From: Qipengyuania aurantiaca
GTDB lineage: Bacteria > Pseudomonadota > Alphaproteobacteria > Sphingomonadales > Sphingomonadaceae
Assembly: GCF_019711375.1 (NCBI RefSeq)
Contig: NZ_CP081295.1
Location: 1,054,001-1,118,000 of the forward strand
Length of the DNA stretch: 64,000 nucleotides
Direction of reading: 5' to 3'
Positions 25,963 to 34,665 of the stretch are shown here, piece by piece. Position 1 is the first letter of the stretch, and each line of letters starts with the position of its first letter. Position numbers and translations under genes: made by a program. Below the pieces are notes generated by a model, which worked only from the letters and a program-made list of their open reading frames with translations, searched no databases and was not told the DNA's origin.

Positions 25963-26907
25963 TCAGATATCGCCGCCGGTAAGCCGCTGGCAGATCAAAT
26001 CGAGCTGGTCGAGCGTACGGTAACCGATCGTCACCGTGCCATTGCCTGGCGCGCCTTCGGTCTTGATCCGCACGGGCAGGCCGAGAAATTCCTCGAGATG
26101 GCCTTGCACCGCCGCGATATCGGCGTCGTTTGCCGCTTCCGCGACTGGCTTGGCGCCCCCGTCAGTCTTTGCCTTCTTCGGCTTCTCTCCGCGCGCAAGC
26201 TTTTCGACGTCGCGCACCGAGAGATTGTCGTTCACCGCTTTCCGAGCGATTTCGGCGGCGGCCTCGTTGCCGATCAGCGGTCGCGCATGACCCATGGTGA
26301 GCTTGCCTTTAGCAAGCATTTCAAGGACTTCGTCGGGCAAGGCGAGAAGGCGCTGGAAATTCGCCACATGGCTGCGCGACTTGTCGACCAGCTGGGCGAT
26401 TTCGGCCTGGGTCATGCCTTCCTCTTCGGAAAGCTTCTGGTACGCGCGGGCCTCCTCCAGCGGGTTGAGGTCTTCGCGCTGCAGGTTCTCGATCAGCGCC
26501 AGCGCCATGATCTCGCGCTTGTCGAGATCGCGGACGATGGCGGGAATGGCATGCAGCCGTGCGCGCTGGGCCGCACGCCAGCGGCGTTCGCCGGCGACGA
26601 GCTGGTAGCGCCCTGCCCCATTCGGTGTGACGATGACCGGCTGGATGACGCCGCGCTGCGCGATAGACGCGGCAAGCTGGTCGAGCGCATCGTCGTCGAA
26701 ATGCGTACGGGGCTGGCCGGGAAGCGGCGAGATGTCCGCTACTGGAATATCCTTCAAGCCAGATGTCGAAGCGCCCGTAGCAGCAGCCGTCACCTCGTTG
26801 CTATCGTTACTATTTTCGCGGACCAGCGGTTCCTCGCGCTGGATCTCGCCCATCAGCGCGCCAAGGCCGCGGCCAAGTTTCTTCTTGCGATCGACGGCGG
26901 CGCTCAT
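25963..26907 (-). CDS. parB: Chromosome partitioning protein ParB
   Basis: 314 residues. It contains KKKLGRGLGALMG at the N-terminus and the CTP-binding ParB/Srx domain with GQPRTHFDDDALDQLA and VAGERRWRAAQRAR. The helix-turn-helix region EEGMTQAEIAQLVDKSRSHV comes next. The C-terminal dimerisation domain ends in TLDQLDLICQRL. ParB loads on parS sites and spreads. Four parS sites occur between 27753 and 30962, within about 4 kb of this gene. It overlaps parA by four bases (ATGA type). The start follows the conserved family N-terminus. Confidence 0.96.
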   Translation of the reverse strand: MSAAVDRKKKLGRGLGALMGEIQREEPLVRENSNDSNEVTAAATGASTSGLKDIPVADISPLPGQPRTHFDDDALDQLAASIAQRGVIQPVIVTPNGAGRYQLVAGERRWRAAQRARLHAIPAIVRDLDKREIMALALIENLQREDLNPLEEARAYQKLSEEEGMTQAEIAQLVDKSRSHVANFQRLLALPDEVLEMLAKGKLTMGHARPLIGNEAAAEIARKAVNDNLSVRDVEKLARGEKPKKAKTDGGAKPVAEAANDADIAAVQGHLEEFLGLPVRIKTEGAPGNGTVTIGYRTLDQLDLICQRLTGGDI

Positions 26908-27692
26908 GCGGCTTTCCTCTTCTCGGGCAGGCGTCCGATCAGCTCGCGCGCCAGACCGATGTAGGCGCGGCTTCCGGGACAATTGTGGTCGTATATCAGG
27001 GCGGGCATGCCGTGGCTCGGCGCTTCCGATAGGCGCACATTGCGCGGAATGACGTTCTCGAAGACGAGATTGCCGAGGCAATCGCGCACGTCGTCGGCCA
27101 CCTGGTCTGTGAGCTTGTTGCGGCGGTCGAACATGGTCAGAGCGATACCGACAATACCCAGATCGGGGTTGAAACGCTGCTGAACGCGCTCGACGGTTTG
27201 AAGAAGCTGGCTGAGGCCCTCCAGCGCAAAGAATTCGCACTGCAACGGCACCATCAGCGTGTCGGCTGCGCCGAGTGCGTTAAGCGTCAGCAGGCCGAGC
27301 GACGGCGGGCAGTCGATGAAGGCGACATCGTATCCGGCGAAACCGGTTTGCTGTGCCGCCAGCGCCTTCTGCAGGCGATGGGTGCGATCCTCGACCGAAA
27401 CGAGCTCAACCTCGGCGCCCGAAAGATCCTGCGTTGCCGGCACGATGTCCAGGCCAGGGATTTCGGTCTTCTGCGCCGCCTGCGCCAGCGTCGCGTCGCC
27501 CACGAGGAGGTCGTATGTCGTGTATTCGCGCGCGGCGTTGTCGATCCCGAGACCCGTCGAAGCGTTACCCTGCGGATCGAGGTCGATCAGCAGCGTTTTC
27601 CAGCCCGATGCCGCCATCGCGGTGGCGATGTTGATGGCGGTGGTCGTTTTGCCCACCCCGCCCTTCTGATTTGCGATCGCGATCGTGATCAT
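26904..27692 (-). CDS. parA: Chromosome partitioning ATPase ParA
   Basis: 262 residues, soluble. The deviant Walker A motif KGGVGKTTTAINIA is at residue 10, and DLDPQGNASTGLG and AFIDCPPSLGLLTLNAL are the following ParA motifs. It forms ATP-dependent dimers on the nucleoid and drives ParB-parS complexes apart. The gene lies directly downstream of rsmG (two-base gap) and overlaps parB by four bases. This is the conserved alphaproteobacterial gidB-parA-parB order next to the replication origin. Confidence 0.97.
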   Translation of the reverse strand: MITIAIANQKGGVGKTTTAINIATAMAASGWKTLLIDLDPQGNASTGLGIDNAAREYTTYDLLVGDATLAQAAQKTEIPGLDIVPATQDLSGAEVELVSVEDRTHRLQKALAAQQTGFAGYDVAFIDCPPSLGLLTLNALGAADTLMVPLQCEFFALEGLSQLLQTVERVQQRFNPDLGIVGIALTMFDRRNKLTDQVADDVRDCLGNLVFENVIPRNVRLSEAPSHGMPALIYDHNCPGSRAYIGLARELIGRLPEKRKAA

Positions 27693-27694
27693 TC

Positions 27695-28321
27695 TTACGC
27701 CCCTACCTTGCCTTTTCCGACGACGACCCCGGCTTCGCCATCCGTTTTGGAGTGTTCCACGTGGAACATCTTGCGCAGTTTACGCGGCAGTTCCTCGACT
27801 TCTTGCGCCGCCGACCGCCCCTTGGGCAACACCCAGTATGTGCGGCCTGTGGAGAAGCGTGCGGATAAATCGAGAAGCTTCGGCAGTGGAGCGAAGGCTC
27901 GCGCCGAGATTACCGCGGCTTTTCGGGTGTCGACAAGTTCGAGACGTTTTCCCTCGATTTCGCAATTCGCAAGCTCGAGCTTACTGATCATCGCCTGCAA
28001 CCACCCGATTCTGCGCTTGCGCGATTCGACGAGGACCGTCGGTTCTTCGGGCCGGAGAAGCGCGAGCACGAGGCCGGGGAAGCCCGCGCCGCTGCCGAGG
28101 TCGAACCAGGCCCCTTTTGTTTCACGTGGAACATGCGGGATGAGTTGCGCGGAGTCCGCAAAATGACGCACCCATACTCCGTCCAGCGAGCCACGTGAGA
28201 CGAGGTTCTGCCGCTCGTTCTCCTCGCGAAGGGCAGCGGCGAGCAGCTCTAGCTTTTCGATGGTCTCGTTGTCGGACAGGCCCAGAATGAATGTGCGGGC
28301 CTGCTCTTCGTTCGTGATCAT
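27695..28321 (-). CDS. rsmG: 16S rRNA (guanine(527)-N(7))-methyltransferase RsmG (GidB)
   Basis: 208 residues. The SAM-binding motif is [15 protein letters not shown] near residue 74, followed by the RKRRIGWLQ segment. It methylates G527 of 16S rRNA. Two parS sites (27753-27768 and 28118-28133) are embedded in the coding sequence and are translated as MFHVEH and HVPRET; both peptides lie outside the SAM motif. The gene overlaps mnmG by four bases. The start MITNEEQ fits the family length. Confidence 0.95.
   Translation of the reverse strand: MITNEEQARTFILGLSDNETIEKLELLAAALREENERQNLVSRGSLDGVWVRHFADSAQLIPHVPRETKGAWFDLGSGAGFPGLVLALLRPEEPTVLVESRKRRIGWLQAMISKLELANCEIEGKRLELVDTRKAAVISARAFAPLPKLLDLSARFSTGRTYWVLPKGRSAAQEVEELPRKLRKMFHVEHSKTDGEAGVVVGKGKVGA
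27753..27768. promoter_or_regulatory. parS centromere site 1 (inside rsmG)
   Basis: TGTTCCACGTGGAACA is a perfect 16-bp palindrome matching the bacterial parS consensus TGTTNCACGTGNAACA. It lies within the C-terminal part of rsmG and is read there as part of MFHVEH. ParB should bind here. Confidence 0.9.
28118..28133. promoter_or_regulatory. parS centromere site 2 (inside rsmG)
   Basis: TGTTTCACGTGGAACA matches the parS consensus at the fixed positions. It is 365 bases from site 1, inside rsmG, read as HVPRET on the minus strand. Confidence 0.9.
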
Positions 28322-30171
28322 GCCGCCTGACCCTCAAGCCTACGCGCGTGCACAAGCAGGGCAGCAAGAGCCGCTGGCGTGATACCAGGGACACGCCCAG
28401 CGGCCGAGAGCGTCTCCGGTTGGGCCCTACTCAGCCGTTCGATCATCTCGTTCGAAAGACCCGGCACACGGGTGTAGGGGAAGTCTGCGGGAAGGCGCAG
28501 CATCTCACCTGCCTTGAGGTCGCGCAGCTCCGCCTCTTGGCGCAACAGATAAGGCTCGTAAATCGCGTCCTCCACCATCTCGACCGTAAGTGCGTCCTGC
28601 GGGTCGATGCCGCCGACGATACTGGCCAACTCGTCGATGGAGATTTGCCCTCCCCTGAGCCATTCCCTCAGGCGCTGCGAGCCGCGATCAGCCTTGGCTC
28701 GGATGCCACCCTCGATGAGGGTGTTGGCGTGCAACTCTTCCTCGAGCTGGTTGTCGATGACCGAACGTCGCGCTTCGCGATGGCTGAACCACTCGGCCCG
28801 CTCAGCTCCGACAAGTCCGGCTTCGATGCCGAGCCCGGTGAGGCGCGTATCCGCATTGGCGGCACGCAGGCGCAGGCGATATTCGGCGCGCGACGTCAGC
28901 ATCCGATATGGTTCACTGACGCCCTGCAGCGTCAAATCGTCGACCATGACCGCGATATAGGAATTGGATCGGTCGAGACCGACCGGGTCGCGCCCCAGGA
29001 CGGTCGCCGCGGCGTTCATGCCGGCAACCAGCCCCTGAGCGGCAGCCTCCTCGTAACCCGTGGTCCCGTTAATCTGCCCGGCACAATAGAGGCCCGGTAT
29101 TGCCTTGACCTCCAGCGATGTCCGGAGAGCGCGAGGATCGATGTGGTCGTATTCCACGGCATAGCCTGGGACTGCCATCTCGACCCGCTCCAGCCCCTTC
29201 ATCGCGCGCAGCATGTCGTGCTGCACATCCGTCGGCAGCGAAGTGCTGATGCCGTTGGGATAGACGAGATCGGTCGAAAGACCCTCAGGCTCGAGGAAAA
29301 TCTGATGCCCTTCCCTATCACCAAAGCGATGGATCTTGTCTTCGATCGAGGGGCAATAGCGCGGACCCGCAGCGCCGATGGCTCCGGAGAAAAGCGGCGA
29401 GCGATCAAGATTGGCGCGGATGATGTCATGCGCTTTTGCGCTCGTGCGGGTGATAGCGCAGAAGACCTGGGGATTCAGTCGCTGCGTCGAAAGGGACGAC
29501 ATTGTCCATGCTTCGCCATCGGAGGGCTGTTCTTCGAGCACCGCCCAGTCGATGGTCTTGCCGTCCAGACGCGGCGGCGTGCCCGTCTTGAGTCGCGCCA
29601 TGGGCAGGTCGCCCTCGCGCAGCTGCGACGCCAACACGCGCGCCGCATCCTCCCCAATGCGGCCACCCTCAAAACGTTTCTCGCCGCGAAACAGCGTGCC
29701 GCCGAGAAAGGTACCCGTGCAAAGGATTACCGCTGGAGATGAGAGGATCGTGCCTTCAGCAAGCGCGAGGCCCGTGACCCTTCCCCCTTCAAGGACCAGT
29801 GATGCTGCCTCACCCTCGACCAGTTCGAGGCTATCCTGCGATTTCACGATCCCCTGAACAGCACGATGGAACAACGCTCGGTCGGCCTGCACCCTAGGGC
29901 CCCACACCGCACTCCCCTTGGACCGGTTGAGCATGCGGTAATGGATCGCCGCCGCGTCGGCTGCGCGCCCGATCACGCCATCGAGAGCGTCGACTTCGCG
30001 GACGAGATGCCCCTTCCCCAAACCCCCAATGGCCGGGTTGCAGCTCATCGCACCGATCTTGGTGAGATCGAAACTGACAAGCGCCGTCGCCGCGCCCATG
30101 CGCGCCGCGGCACAAGCCGCCTCGACGCCGGCGTGTCCGCCGCCGACTACGATGATATCGAAATTCCGCAT
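28318..30171 (-). CDS. mnmG: tRNA uridine-5-carboxymethylaminomethyl(34) synthesis enzyme MnmG (GidA)
   Basis: 617 residues. The FAD-binding N-terminus is [20 protein letters not shown] later family motif is [18 protein letters not shown], and a C-terminal helical domain ends near [18 protein letters not shown]. With MnmE it installs the cmnm5 group on U34 of certain tRNAs. The start MRNFDI was chosen over an ATG nine codons upstream because it matches the family. The gene sits between mnmE and rsmG; a parS site occupies the mnmE-mnmG gap. Confidence 0.97.
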   Translation of the reverse strand: MRNFDIIVVGGGHAGVEAACAAARMGAATALVSFDLTKIGAMSCNPAIGGLGKGHLVREVDALDGVIGRAADAAAIHYRMLNRSKGSAVWGPRVQADRALFHRAVQGIVKSQDSLELVEGEAASLVLEGGRVTGLALAEGTILSSPAVILCTGTFLGGTLFRGEKRFEGGRIGEDAARVLASQLREGDLPMARLKTGTPPRLDGKTIDWAVLEEQPSDGEAWTMSSLSTQRLNPQVFCAITRTSAKAHDIIRANLDRSPLFSGAIGAAGPRYCPSIEDKIHRFGDREGHQIFLEPEGLSTDLVYPNGISTSLPTDVQHDMLRAMKGLERVEMAVPGYAVEYDHIDPRALRTSLEVKAIPGLYCAGQINGTTGYEEAAAQGLVAGMNAAATVLGRDPVGLDRSNSYIAVMVDDLTLQGVSEPYRMLTSRAEYRLRLRAANADTRLTGLGIEAGLVGAERAEWFSHREARRSVIDNQLEEELHANTLIEGGIRAKADRGSQRLREWLRGGQISIDELASIVGGIDPQDALTVEMVEDAIYEPYLLRQEAELRDLKAGEMLRLPADFPYTRVPGLSNEMIERLSRAQPETLSAAGRVPGITPAALAALLVHARRLEGQAA

Positions 30172-30217
30172 GCCCGCGCCGATACCGCAATGCGTCACGC
30201 AGGCAAAGGCCTAAGAG

Positions 30218-30233
30218 TGTTCCACGTGGAACA
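30218..30233. promoter_or_regulatory. parS centromere site 3 (mnmE-mnmG intergenic)
   Basis: TGTTCCACGTGGAACA, a perfect palindrome identical to site 1, lies in the short gap between mnmE and mnmG. It is the only one of the four sites that is outside a coding sequence. Confidence 0.92.
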
Positions 30234-30243
30234 ATCCGAGCGA

Positions 30244-31518
30244 TTACTTGCCGATACAGAAGCGACCGAAGAGCGCGTCGAGCATATCTTCGGTGGAATG
30301 ACGTCCCAGCAGGCGATCGAGAGCGAGGCGTGCCAGCCTCAGCCGTTCACCCGTCAACAGCGCATCGTCACCCTCGACGATACCGTCCAGCGCGTCATGC
30401 GCATCCCTCAACGCCGAAGTCTGGCGCAAGTTCAAGGCAACCTCTCCCGGACGAGGCAGGAGCTCGCGCGAACGCTCGACAAGCCCCCGCGCCAAATCCT
30501 CGATCCCCGAACCGGTTACAACCGAAACCTCGTAGTCCGGCGAGGTTTTCCGAGCCTCGTCCAAATCCGCGCGCGCTCCGATTTCGAGAGAGCCTTCCGG
30601 GCCCTGCCCCTCATCGCCGAGCCAGAGGATAATGTCCGCTCGCTCGAGCTGTTCGCGCGCCCGGTCGATACCCATCCGTTCGATCTCTCCTGCGCCGTCA
30701 TCGCGCAAGCCTGCCGTATCGACCAGCACGAAAGGCACACCGCCAAGCGCAATCGGTCGCTCAATGACATCGCGGGTCGTCCCTGCCTCTGCCGAGACAA
30801 TGGCCGCTCCCTCGTCGAGGAGGGCGTTGAACAGCGATGACTTTCCCGTGTTGGGTGGACCAGCCAGCACCACTCGAATGCCGTCCTTCAATCGCTCAAC
30901 TGGAGGGGCATCGAGCGCGCGTCTCCATTCTTCTACTAATCCCGAAAGTTCCACGTGGAACATTTCCGGCAAGTCGCCAACATCGTCCTCGTCACCAAAG
31001 TCGAGCTGCGATTCCACCAAGGCAGAAAGCCCCAGCACACGCGTGCGCCAACCCTCGACTTTCCGCGATAGGCCACCGCCAGCCGCCGCTTCGGCAGTGC
31101 GCCGCTGCAATTCGGTTTCAGCTGCAAGGAGATCGCCTAGACCCTCCGCCTCGGCCAGGTCGATTACGCCATTGGCAAAGGCGCGACGCGTAAACTCGCC
31201 CGGCTCGGCGCGGCGGAGCCCTTCGCGCGCGGCCAGATCGGCCTCGATTGCGGCAATGACCGCCCGGCCGCCGTGGCAATGAAACTCGGCAAGATCCTCG
31301 CCGGTCGCGGTCCTGGGTCCGGGGAACCACACCACGAGCGCCCGGTCGAGCACACGGCCATCTGAACCCTTGATCGCTCGAAGACCGGCGCGCCGCTCTT
31401 CGGGCAAGGCGCCCGTCATCGCCTCGACGGTCTCACCCGCCCGTGGGCCACTTATCCGAACGACACCGATGGCAGCCGGCGGCGCTCCGCTGGAAAGGGC
31501 GAAGATCGTGTCGGTCAT
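30244..31518 (-). CDS. mnmE: tRNA modification GTPase MnmE (TrmE/ThdF)
   Basis: 424 residues. The N-terminal tetrahydrofolate-binding domain begins MTDTIFALSSGAPPAAIGVV. The G domain has G1 AGPPNTGKSS, the GTTRD switch and G3 DTAGLRDD. The C-terminus ends in FCIGK, the conserved cysteine motif of the family. It is the partner of MnmG in wobble-uridine modification. A parS site at 30947 is embedded in the coding sequence, read as MFHVEL. The G4 motif is less clear than in E. coli. Confidence 0.95.
   Translation of the reverse strand: MTDTIFALSSGAPPAAIGVVRISGPRAGETVEAMTGALPEERRAGLRAIKGSDGRVLDRALVVWFPGPRTATGEDLAEFHCHGGRAVIAAIEADLAAREGLRRAEPGEFTRRAFANGVIDLAEAEGLGDLLAAETELQRRTAEAAAGGGLSRKVEGWRTRVLGLSALVESQLDFGDEDDVGDLPEMFHVELSGLVEEWRRALDAPPVERLKDGIRVVLAGPPNTGKSSLFNALLDEGAAIVSAEAGTTRDVIERPIALGGVPFVLVDTAGLRDDGAGEIERMGIDRAREQLERADIILWLGDEGQGPEGSLEIGARADLDEARKTSPDYEVSVVTGSGIEDLARGLVERSRELLPRPGEVALNLRQTSALRDAHDALDGIVEGDDALLTGERLRLARLALDRLLGRHSTEDMLDALFGRFCIGK
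30947..30962. promoter_or_regulatory. parS-like site 4 (inside mnmE)
   Basis: AGTTCCACGTGGAACA differs from the parS consensus at the first base only. It lies inside mnmE 729 bases from site 3. A single terminal mismatch is usually tolerated, but binding should be weaker. Confidence 0.75.
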
Positions 31519-31533
31519 TCTCCGAGTGAGACC

Positions 31534-31797
31534 CTAGTCGCTGGGCGTGTCGGGCTTCTTGCCCGGCCCCTTGGCCGCCTGCGCGCCTTCCATGAAGCTC
31601 TGGAAAAGCTTGAACCCGGCCTGCCCCATCGGCGCGAGCTGGCGTGCGTAATCCTGGAGCTGGTCGGTGCTGGTCACACCTTTCATCGCCTTAGACATCA
31701 TGTCGACATAGATGTCGTTCGCCTTGCCCACATCGGGCAGCCCCATGAAGGTCCGCGCCTCTTCGGGCGTGCAGTCGATTTCGATTTGGACCTTCAT
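31534..31797 (-). CDS. DUF6489 family protein
   Basis: 87 residues, MKVQIEIDCTPEEARTFMGLPD. The region TFMGLPDVGKANDIYVDMM and the C-terminal GFKLFQSFMEGAQ are typical of a small family of alphaproteobacterial proteins (DUF6489) with no known function. No signal peptide or membrane segment is seen. It lies 15 bases upstream of mnmE on the same strand, so the two are probably co-transcribed from the divergent region 31798-31909. Confidence 0.8.
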   Translation of the reverse strand: MKVQIEIDCTPEEARTFMGLPDVGKANDIYVDMMSKAMKGVTSTDQLQDYARQLAPMGQAGFKLFQSFMEGAQAAKGPGKKPDTPSD

Positions 31798-31815
31798 CGC
31801 GTTTCCTCCGTTAGG

Positions 31816-31873
31816 GCTTGCATGGCGAGCGTTTGTGCGCCCTATCTGGGACCGGATAGCGCGTCATGCAAGC
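31816..31873. repeat. Nested inverted repeats in the DUF6489 / dienelactone hydrolase divergent region
   Basis: GCTTGCATG (31816-31824) and CATGCAAGC (31865-31873) are perfect 9-bp arms 40 bases apart. Inside them CTATC (31842-31846) and GATAG (31855-31859) flank tgggaccg, with CGC/GCG pairing extending the inner stem. The region could form a cruciform or hold operator sites for both divergent genes. Confidence 0.6.
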
Positions 31874-31909
31874 ATAAGACACTTAAAGACCCGAGGGAGA
31901 GCCTTACCG

Positions 31910-32608
31910 ATGAGCGAGACCGTAACGATTGCCACCCTGTCCGGCGACGCCAACTTCGACGCCTATGTCGCCCGCCCGGCCGATACACCCAAGGCGGCGA
32001 TCCTCGTCATCCAGGAAATCTTCGGCGTGAATGCGGGCATCCGGCGCAAGTGCGACAAGCTGGCCGAGGACGGCTATCTTGCCGTTGCGCCCGACCTGTT
32101 CTGGCGGCTCGAACCGGGTGTGGAGCTCGATCCCGATGTGGAGCCCGAATTCCAGCGCGCGCTCGACCTGATGGGCAAGTTTGACCAGGACCAGGGCATT
32201 CGCGATATCGAGGCGACGATCCACCACATCCGCCGCGGAGAAGGTGTCGAGAAGGTCGGGTGTGTCGGATACTGCCTCGGCGGGCGGCTCGCCTATATGA
32301 CCGCCGCGCGTACCGATGTGAACGCCTCGGTCGGCTATTATGGCGTCGGGATCGACGGGCTGCTCAACGAAAAGCACGCGATCGCTCACCCCCTCCTGCT
32401 CCACGTTCCCACCGAAGACGGTTTCGTCGACAAGGACACGCAGAAGGCGATGCACGAAGGTCTGGACGATCACCCCAAGGTGACGCTCTACGATTACGAG
32501 GGGCTCGATCACGGCTTCGCCACCGAATTCGGCAAGCGCCGCGACGAAAAGGCCGCGAACCTCGCCGACGGGCGGACTGCCGACTTCTTCCGGGAGCATC
32601 TCGCCTGA
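31910..32608 (+). CDS. Dienelactone hydrolase family protein
   Basis: 232 residues, alpha/beta-hydrolase fold. AILVIQEIFGVNAGIRRKC is the N-terminal DLH motif, and VGCVGYCLGGRLAY places the nucleophile cysteine in G-x-C-x-G-G near residue 120. The catalytic Asp and His follow in TEDGFVD and LDHGFA. Known members hydrolyse dienelactone in aromatic degradation, but many such proteins have other esterase roles. The ATG at 31910 has GAGGGAGAG upstream. It starts a plus-strand group of three genes reaching 34606. Confidence 0.92.
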   Translation: MSETVTIATLSGDANFDAYVARPADTPKAAILVIQEIFGVNAGIRRKCDKLAEDGYLAVAPDLFWRLEPGVELDPDVEPEFQRALDLMGKFDQDQGIRDIEATIHHIRRGEGVEKVGCVGYCLGGRLAYMTAARTDVNASVGYYGVGIDGLLNEKHAIAHPLLLHVPTEDGFVDKDTQKAMHEGLDDHPKVTLYDYEGLDHGFATEFGKRRDEKAANLADGRTADFFREHLA

Positions 32609-32618
32609 GCATGCGCGC

Positions 32619-34211
32619 ATGATCGAGCGCCTGCCCTTTCGCTATCTCGTTCCGCTCGCGCTGCTGGCCCTCGTCGCTGGCGCGTGTGCTTGGGAGCCCG
32701 CACACTGGAGCCTTTGGGTTCTTGTCCCCGCGCTCGTGCTAGCAGTATGGGATTTTTTCCAGTCCGATCATACACTTAGGCGCAACTACCCACTCCTCGC
32801 CCGCATTCGCTGGCTGATGGAAGACCTCCGGCCTTTCGCGCAGGCCTATATCGTCGAGGACGATCTCGAAGGGCGTCCCTTCAGCCATCAAGCCCGTTCG
32901 CTGGTCTATGCGCGCGCCAAGGGTGATCTCGACAAGCACCCGATGGGCACCGAACTCGACGTCTATTCGGACGAATACGAGTGGGTCGGCCACTCCATCG
33001 CACCTACCAGCGATGTCGCCGAGGAATGGCGCGTGACGGTGGGCGAAGGCAGCTGCGCCAAGCCCTATTCCTCCTCGCTGCTCAATATCTCTGCGATGAG
33101 CTTTGGTTCGCTCTCCGCCCGCGCAATCGAGGCGCTCAACATGGGCGCCAGGCTGGGCAATTTCGCGCACAATACGGGCGAAGGCTCAATCAGCCGCTAC
33201 CATCGCGCTCCCGGCGGCGACCTCATCTGGGAGCTGGGCAGCGGCTATTTCGGCGCGCGGCGCGACGACGGGCGCTTCGATCCGGACAAGTTCCGCGACA
33301 ATGCGGCGAGCGATCAGGTGAAAATGATCGAGCTCAAGCTGAGCCAAGGCGCGAAGCCCGGCCATGGCGGCGTGCTCCCAGGGGCAAAGGTCACCAAGGA
33401 AATCGCCGAAGCCCGCGGCGTGCCGCAGGGGCAGGACGTGAACTCCCCCGCCGCCCATCCCGAATTCGACACGCCGATCGAATTGCTGGAGTTCGTCACC
33501 CGGTTGCGCGAGCTCTCAGGAGGCAAGCCAACCGGCATCAAACTGTGTGTCGGCCAGCCGCACGAAATCTTCGCGCTCGGCAAGGCCATGTTGGAAACCG
33601 GCATGCATCCCGATTTCATCACCGTCGACGGCGCGGAAGGTGGGACCGGGGCAGCGCCGCTGGAGCTTTCCAATTCGGTCGGAATGCCGCTGCGCGAAGG
33701 GCAGATTTTCGTGCGCAACATGCTGGTGGGCACCGGGCTCAAGCATAAGGTGAAGATCGCCACTTCGGGCAAGATTCACTCGGGCGCCCAAATGGCCAAG
33801 AGCTTCGCCCTGGGCGCCGACTGGTGCAACGCCGCACGGCCCTTCATGTTTTCCTTGGGCTGCGTCCAGTCGATGAACTGCCACAAGGGCACCTGCCCCA
33901 CAGGTATCGCGACGCAGGAAGAATGGCGCCAGCGCGGCCTCGTCATCGAAGACAAGGCTCCACGCGTCGCGCGTTTCCAGCGCCAGACGCTGCATTCGCT
34001 GCGCGAAATCACCATAGCCATGGGCTTGCAAACGCCGTGGGAAATGAAACCGCTCGACATGCGCGAACGCATCAACGGCGCACGCTCGGACGCTTTCGAC
34101 AAAATCTACTACTTCGCCGAGGAAGGCGTCTTGCTCGACAGGCCCGAAACCACGCCGCTCGCGCGCCATTGGGAAGCGGCCCGGGCCAACAGTTTCAGGA
34201 GGGGCGGATGA
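32619..34211 (+). CDS. FMN-binding glutamate synthase family protein
   Basis: 530 residues. One or two N-terminal membrane segments (YLVPLALLALVAGACAW, LWVLVPALVLAVWDFF) precede a domain like the FMN-binding alpha half of glutamate synthase. Motifs include SMSFGSLSARAIEALNMGA, AKPGHGGVLPGAKVTKEIA and the cysteine-rich SMNCHKGTCPTGIATQ. Such stand-alone, membrane-linked GltB-like proteins are common in proteobacteria and have no settled reaction. The ATG at 32619 follows the preceding stop by ten bases. Its stop codon overlaps the next start (ATGA). Confidence 0.88.
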   Translation: MIERLPFRYLVPLALLALVAGACAWEPAHWSLWVLVPALVLAVWDFFQSDHTLRRNYPLLARIRWLMEDLRPFAQAYIVEDDLEGRPFSHQARSLVYARAKGDLDKHPMGTELDVYSDEYEWVGHSIAPTSDVAEEWRVTVGEGSCAKPYSSSLLNISAMSFGSLSARAIEALNMGARLGNFAHNTGEGSISRYHRAPGGDLIWELGSGYFGARRDDGRFDPDKFRDNAASDQVKMIELKLSQGAKPGHGGVLPGAKVTKEIAEARGVPQGQDVNSPAAHPEFDTPIELLEFVTRLRELSGGKPTGIKLCVGQPHEIFALGKAMLETGMHPDFITVDGAEGGTGAAPLELSNSVGMPLREGQIFVRNMLVGTGLKHKVKIATSGKIHSGAQMAKSFALGADWCNAARPFMFSLGCVQSMNCHKGTCPTGIATQEEWRQRGLVIEDKAPRVARFQRQTLHSLREITIAMGLQTPWEMKPLDMRERINGARSDAFDKIYYFAEEGVLLDRPETTPLARHWEAARANSFRRGG

Positions 34212-34606
34212 CCGCACACAAGGGATTGGCACGCTGGCATCAGGTTATCGAAAACGGCTCCTCACCCGCCGAACTGGCCGCAATTATCCGGGAGGACGCG
34301 CAATTCCATTCGCCCGTCGTCCATACCCCGCAAAAAGGCCGGGACCTCGTCGTCGCCTACCTCGCAGCAGCGGGCCAGACGCTCGGCAACGACAGTTTCA
34401 CTTACGTCCGCGAACTGGTGGACGGCGACAACGCTTGCCTCGAATTCACGACCGAGATGGATGGCATCCACGTCAACGGCGTCGACATCATCCGCTTCGA
34501 CGAGAACGGCCTGATCACTGACTTCAAGGTGATGGTGCGGCCCCTCAAAGCGGTCAACAAGGTGTGGGAGCAGATGGCCGCCATGCTGGAGCGCATGAAG
34601 GGCTGA
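34208..34606 (+). CDS. SnoaL-like / nuclear transport factor 2-fold protein
   Basis: 132 residues. LARWHQVIENGSSPAELAAI and DAQFHSPVVHTPQKGRDLV, followed by VNGVDIIRFDENGLITDFKV, are the layout of SnoaL-like (NTF2-fold) polypeptides. These form small cone-shaped barrels, either enzymes on ketone/lactone substrates or ligand binders. The start overlaps the stop of the glutamate synthase-like gene by four bases, which suggests coupling and a shared pathway. A bidirectional terminator follows. Confidence 0.85.
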   Translation: MTAHKGLARWHQVIENGSSPAELAAIIREDAQFHSPVVHTPQKGRDLVVAYLAAAGQTLGNDSFTYVRELVDGDNACLEFTTEMDGIHVNGVDIIRFDENGLITDFKVMVRPLKAVNKVWEQMAAMLERMKG

Positions 34607-34610
34607 CACG

Positions 34611-34648
34611 AAAAGGGCCGCGCGGCAATCCGCACGGCCCCTCCTTAT
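34611..34648. terminator. Bidirectional intrinsic terminator between the SnoaL gene and rho
   Basis: GGGCCGCGCGG and CCGCACGGCCC pair with a CAAT loop and one mismatch. T runs follow on the minus strand (CCCTTTTCG) and a shorter one on the plus strand, so it can end both the plus-strand operon and the converging rho gene. Confidence 0.75.
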
Positions 34649-34665
34649 TTCGATCTTTGAACCGC

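Noticed and set aside
27753..30962. parS-like palindromes considered as a mobile or phage repeat family
   Set aside because: They match the parS consensus and lie next to parAB, so the chromosome-segregation explanation is sufficient.
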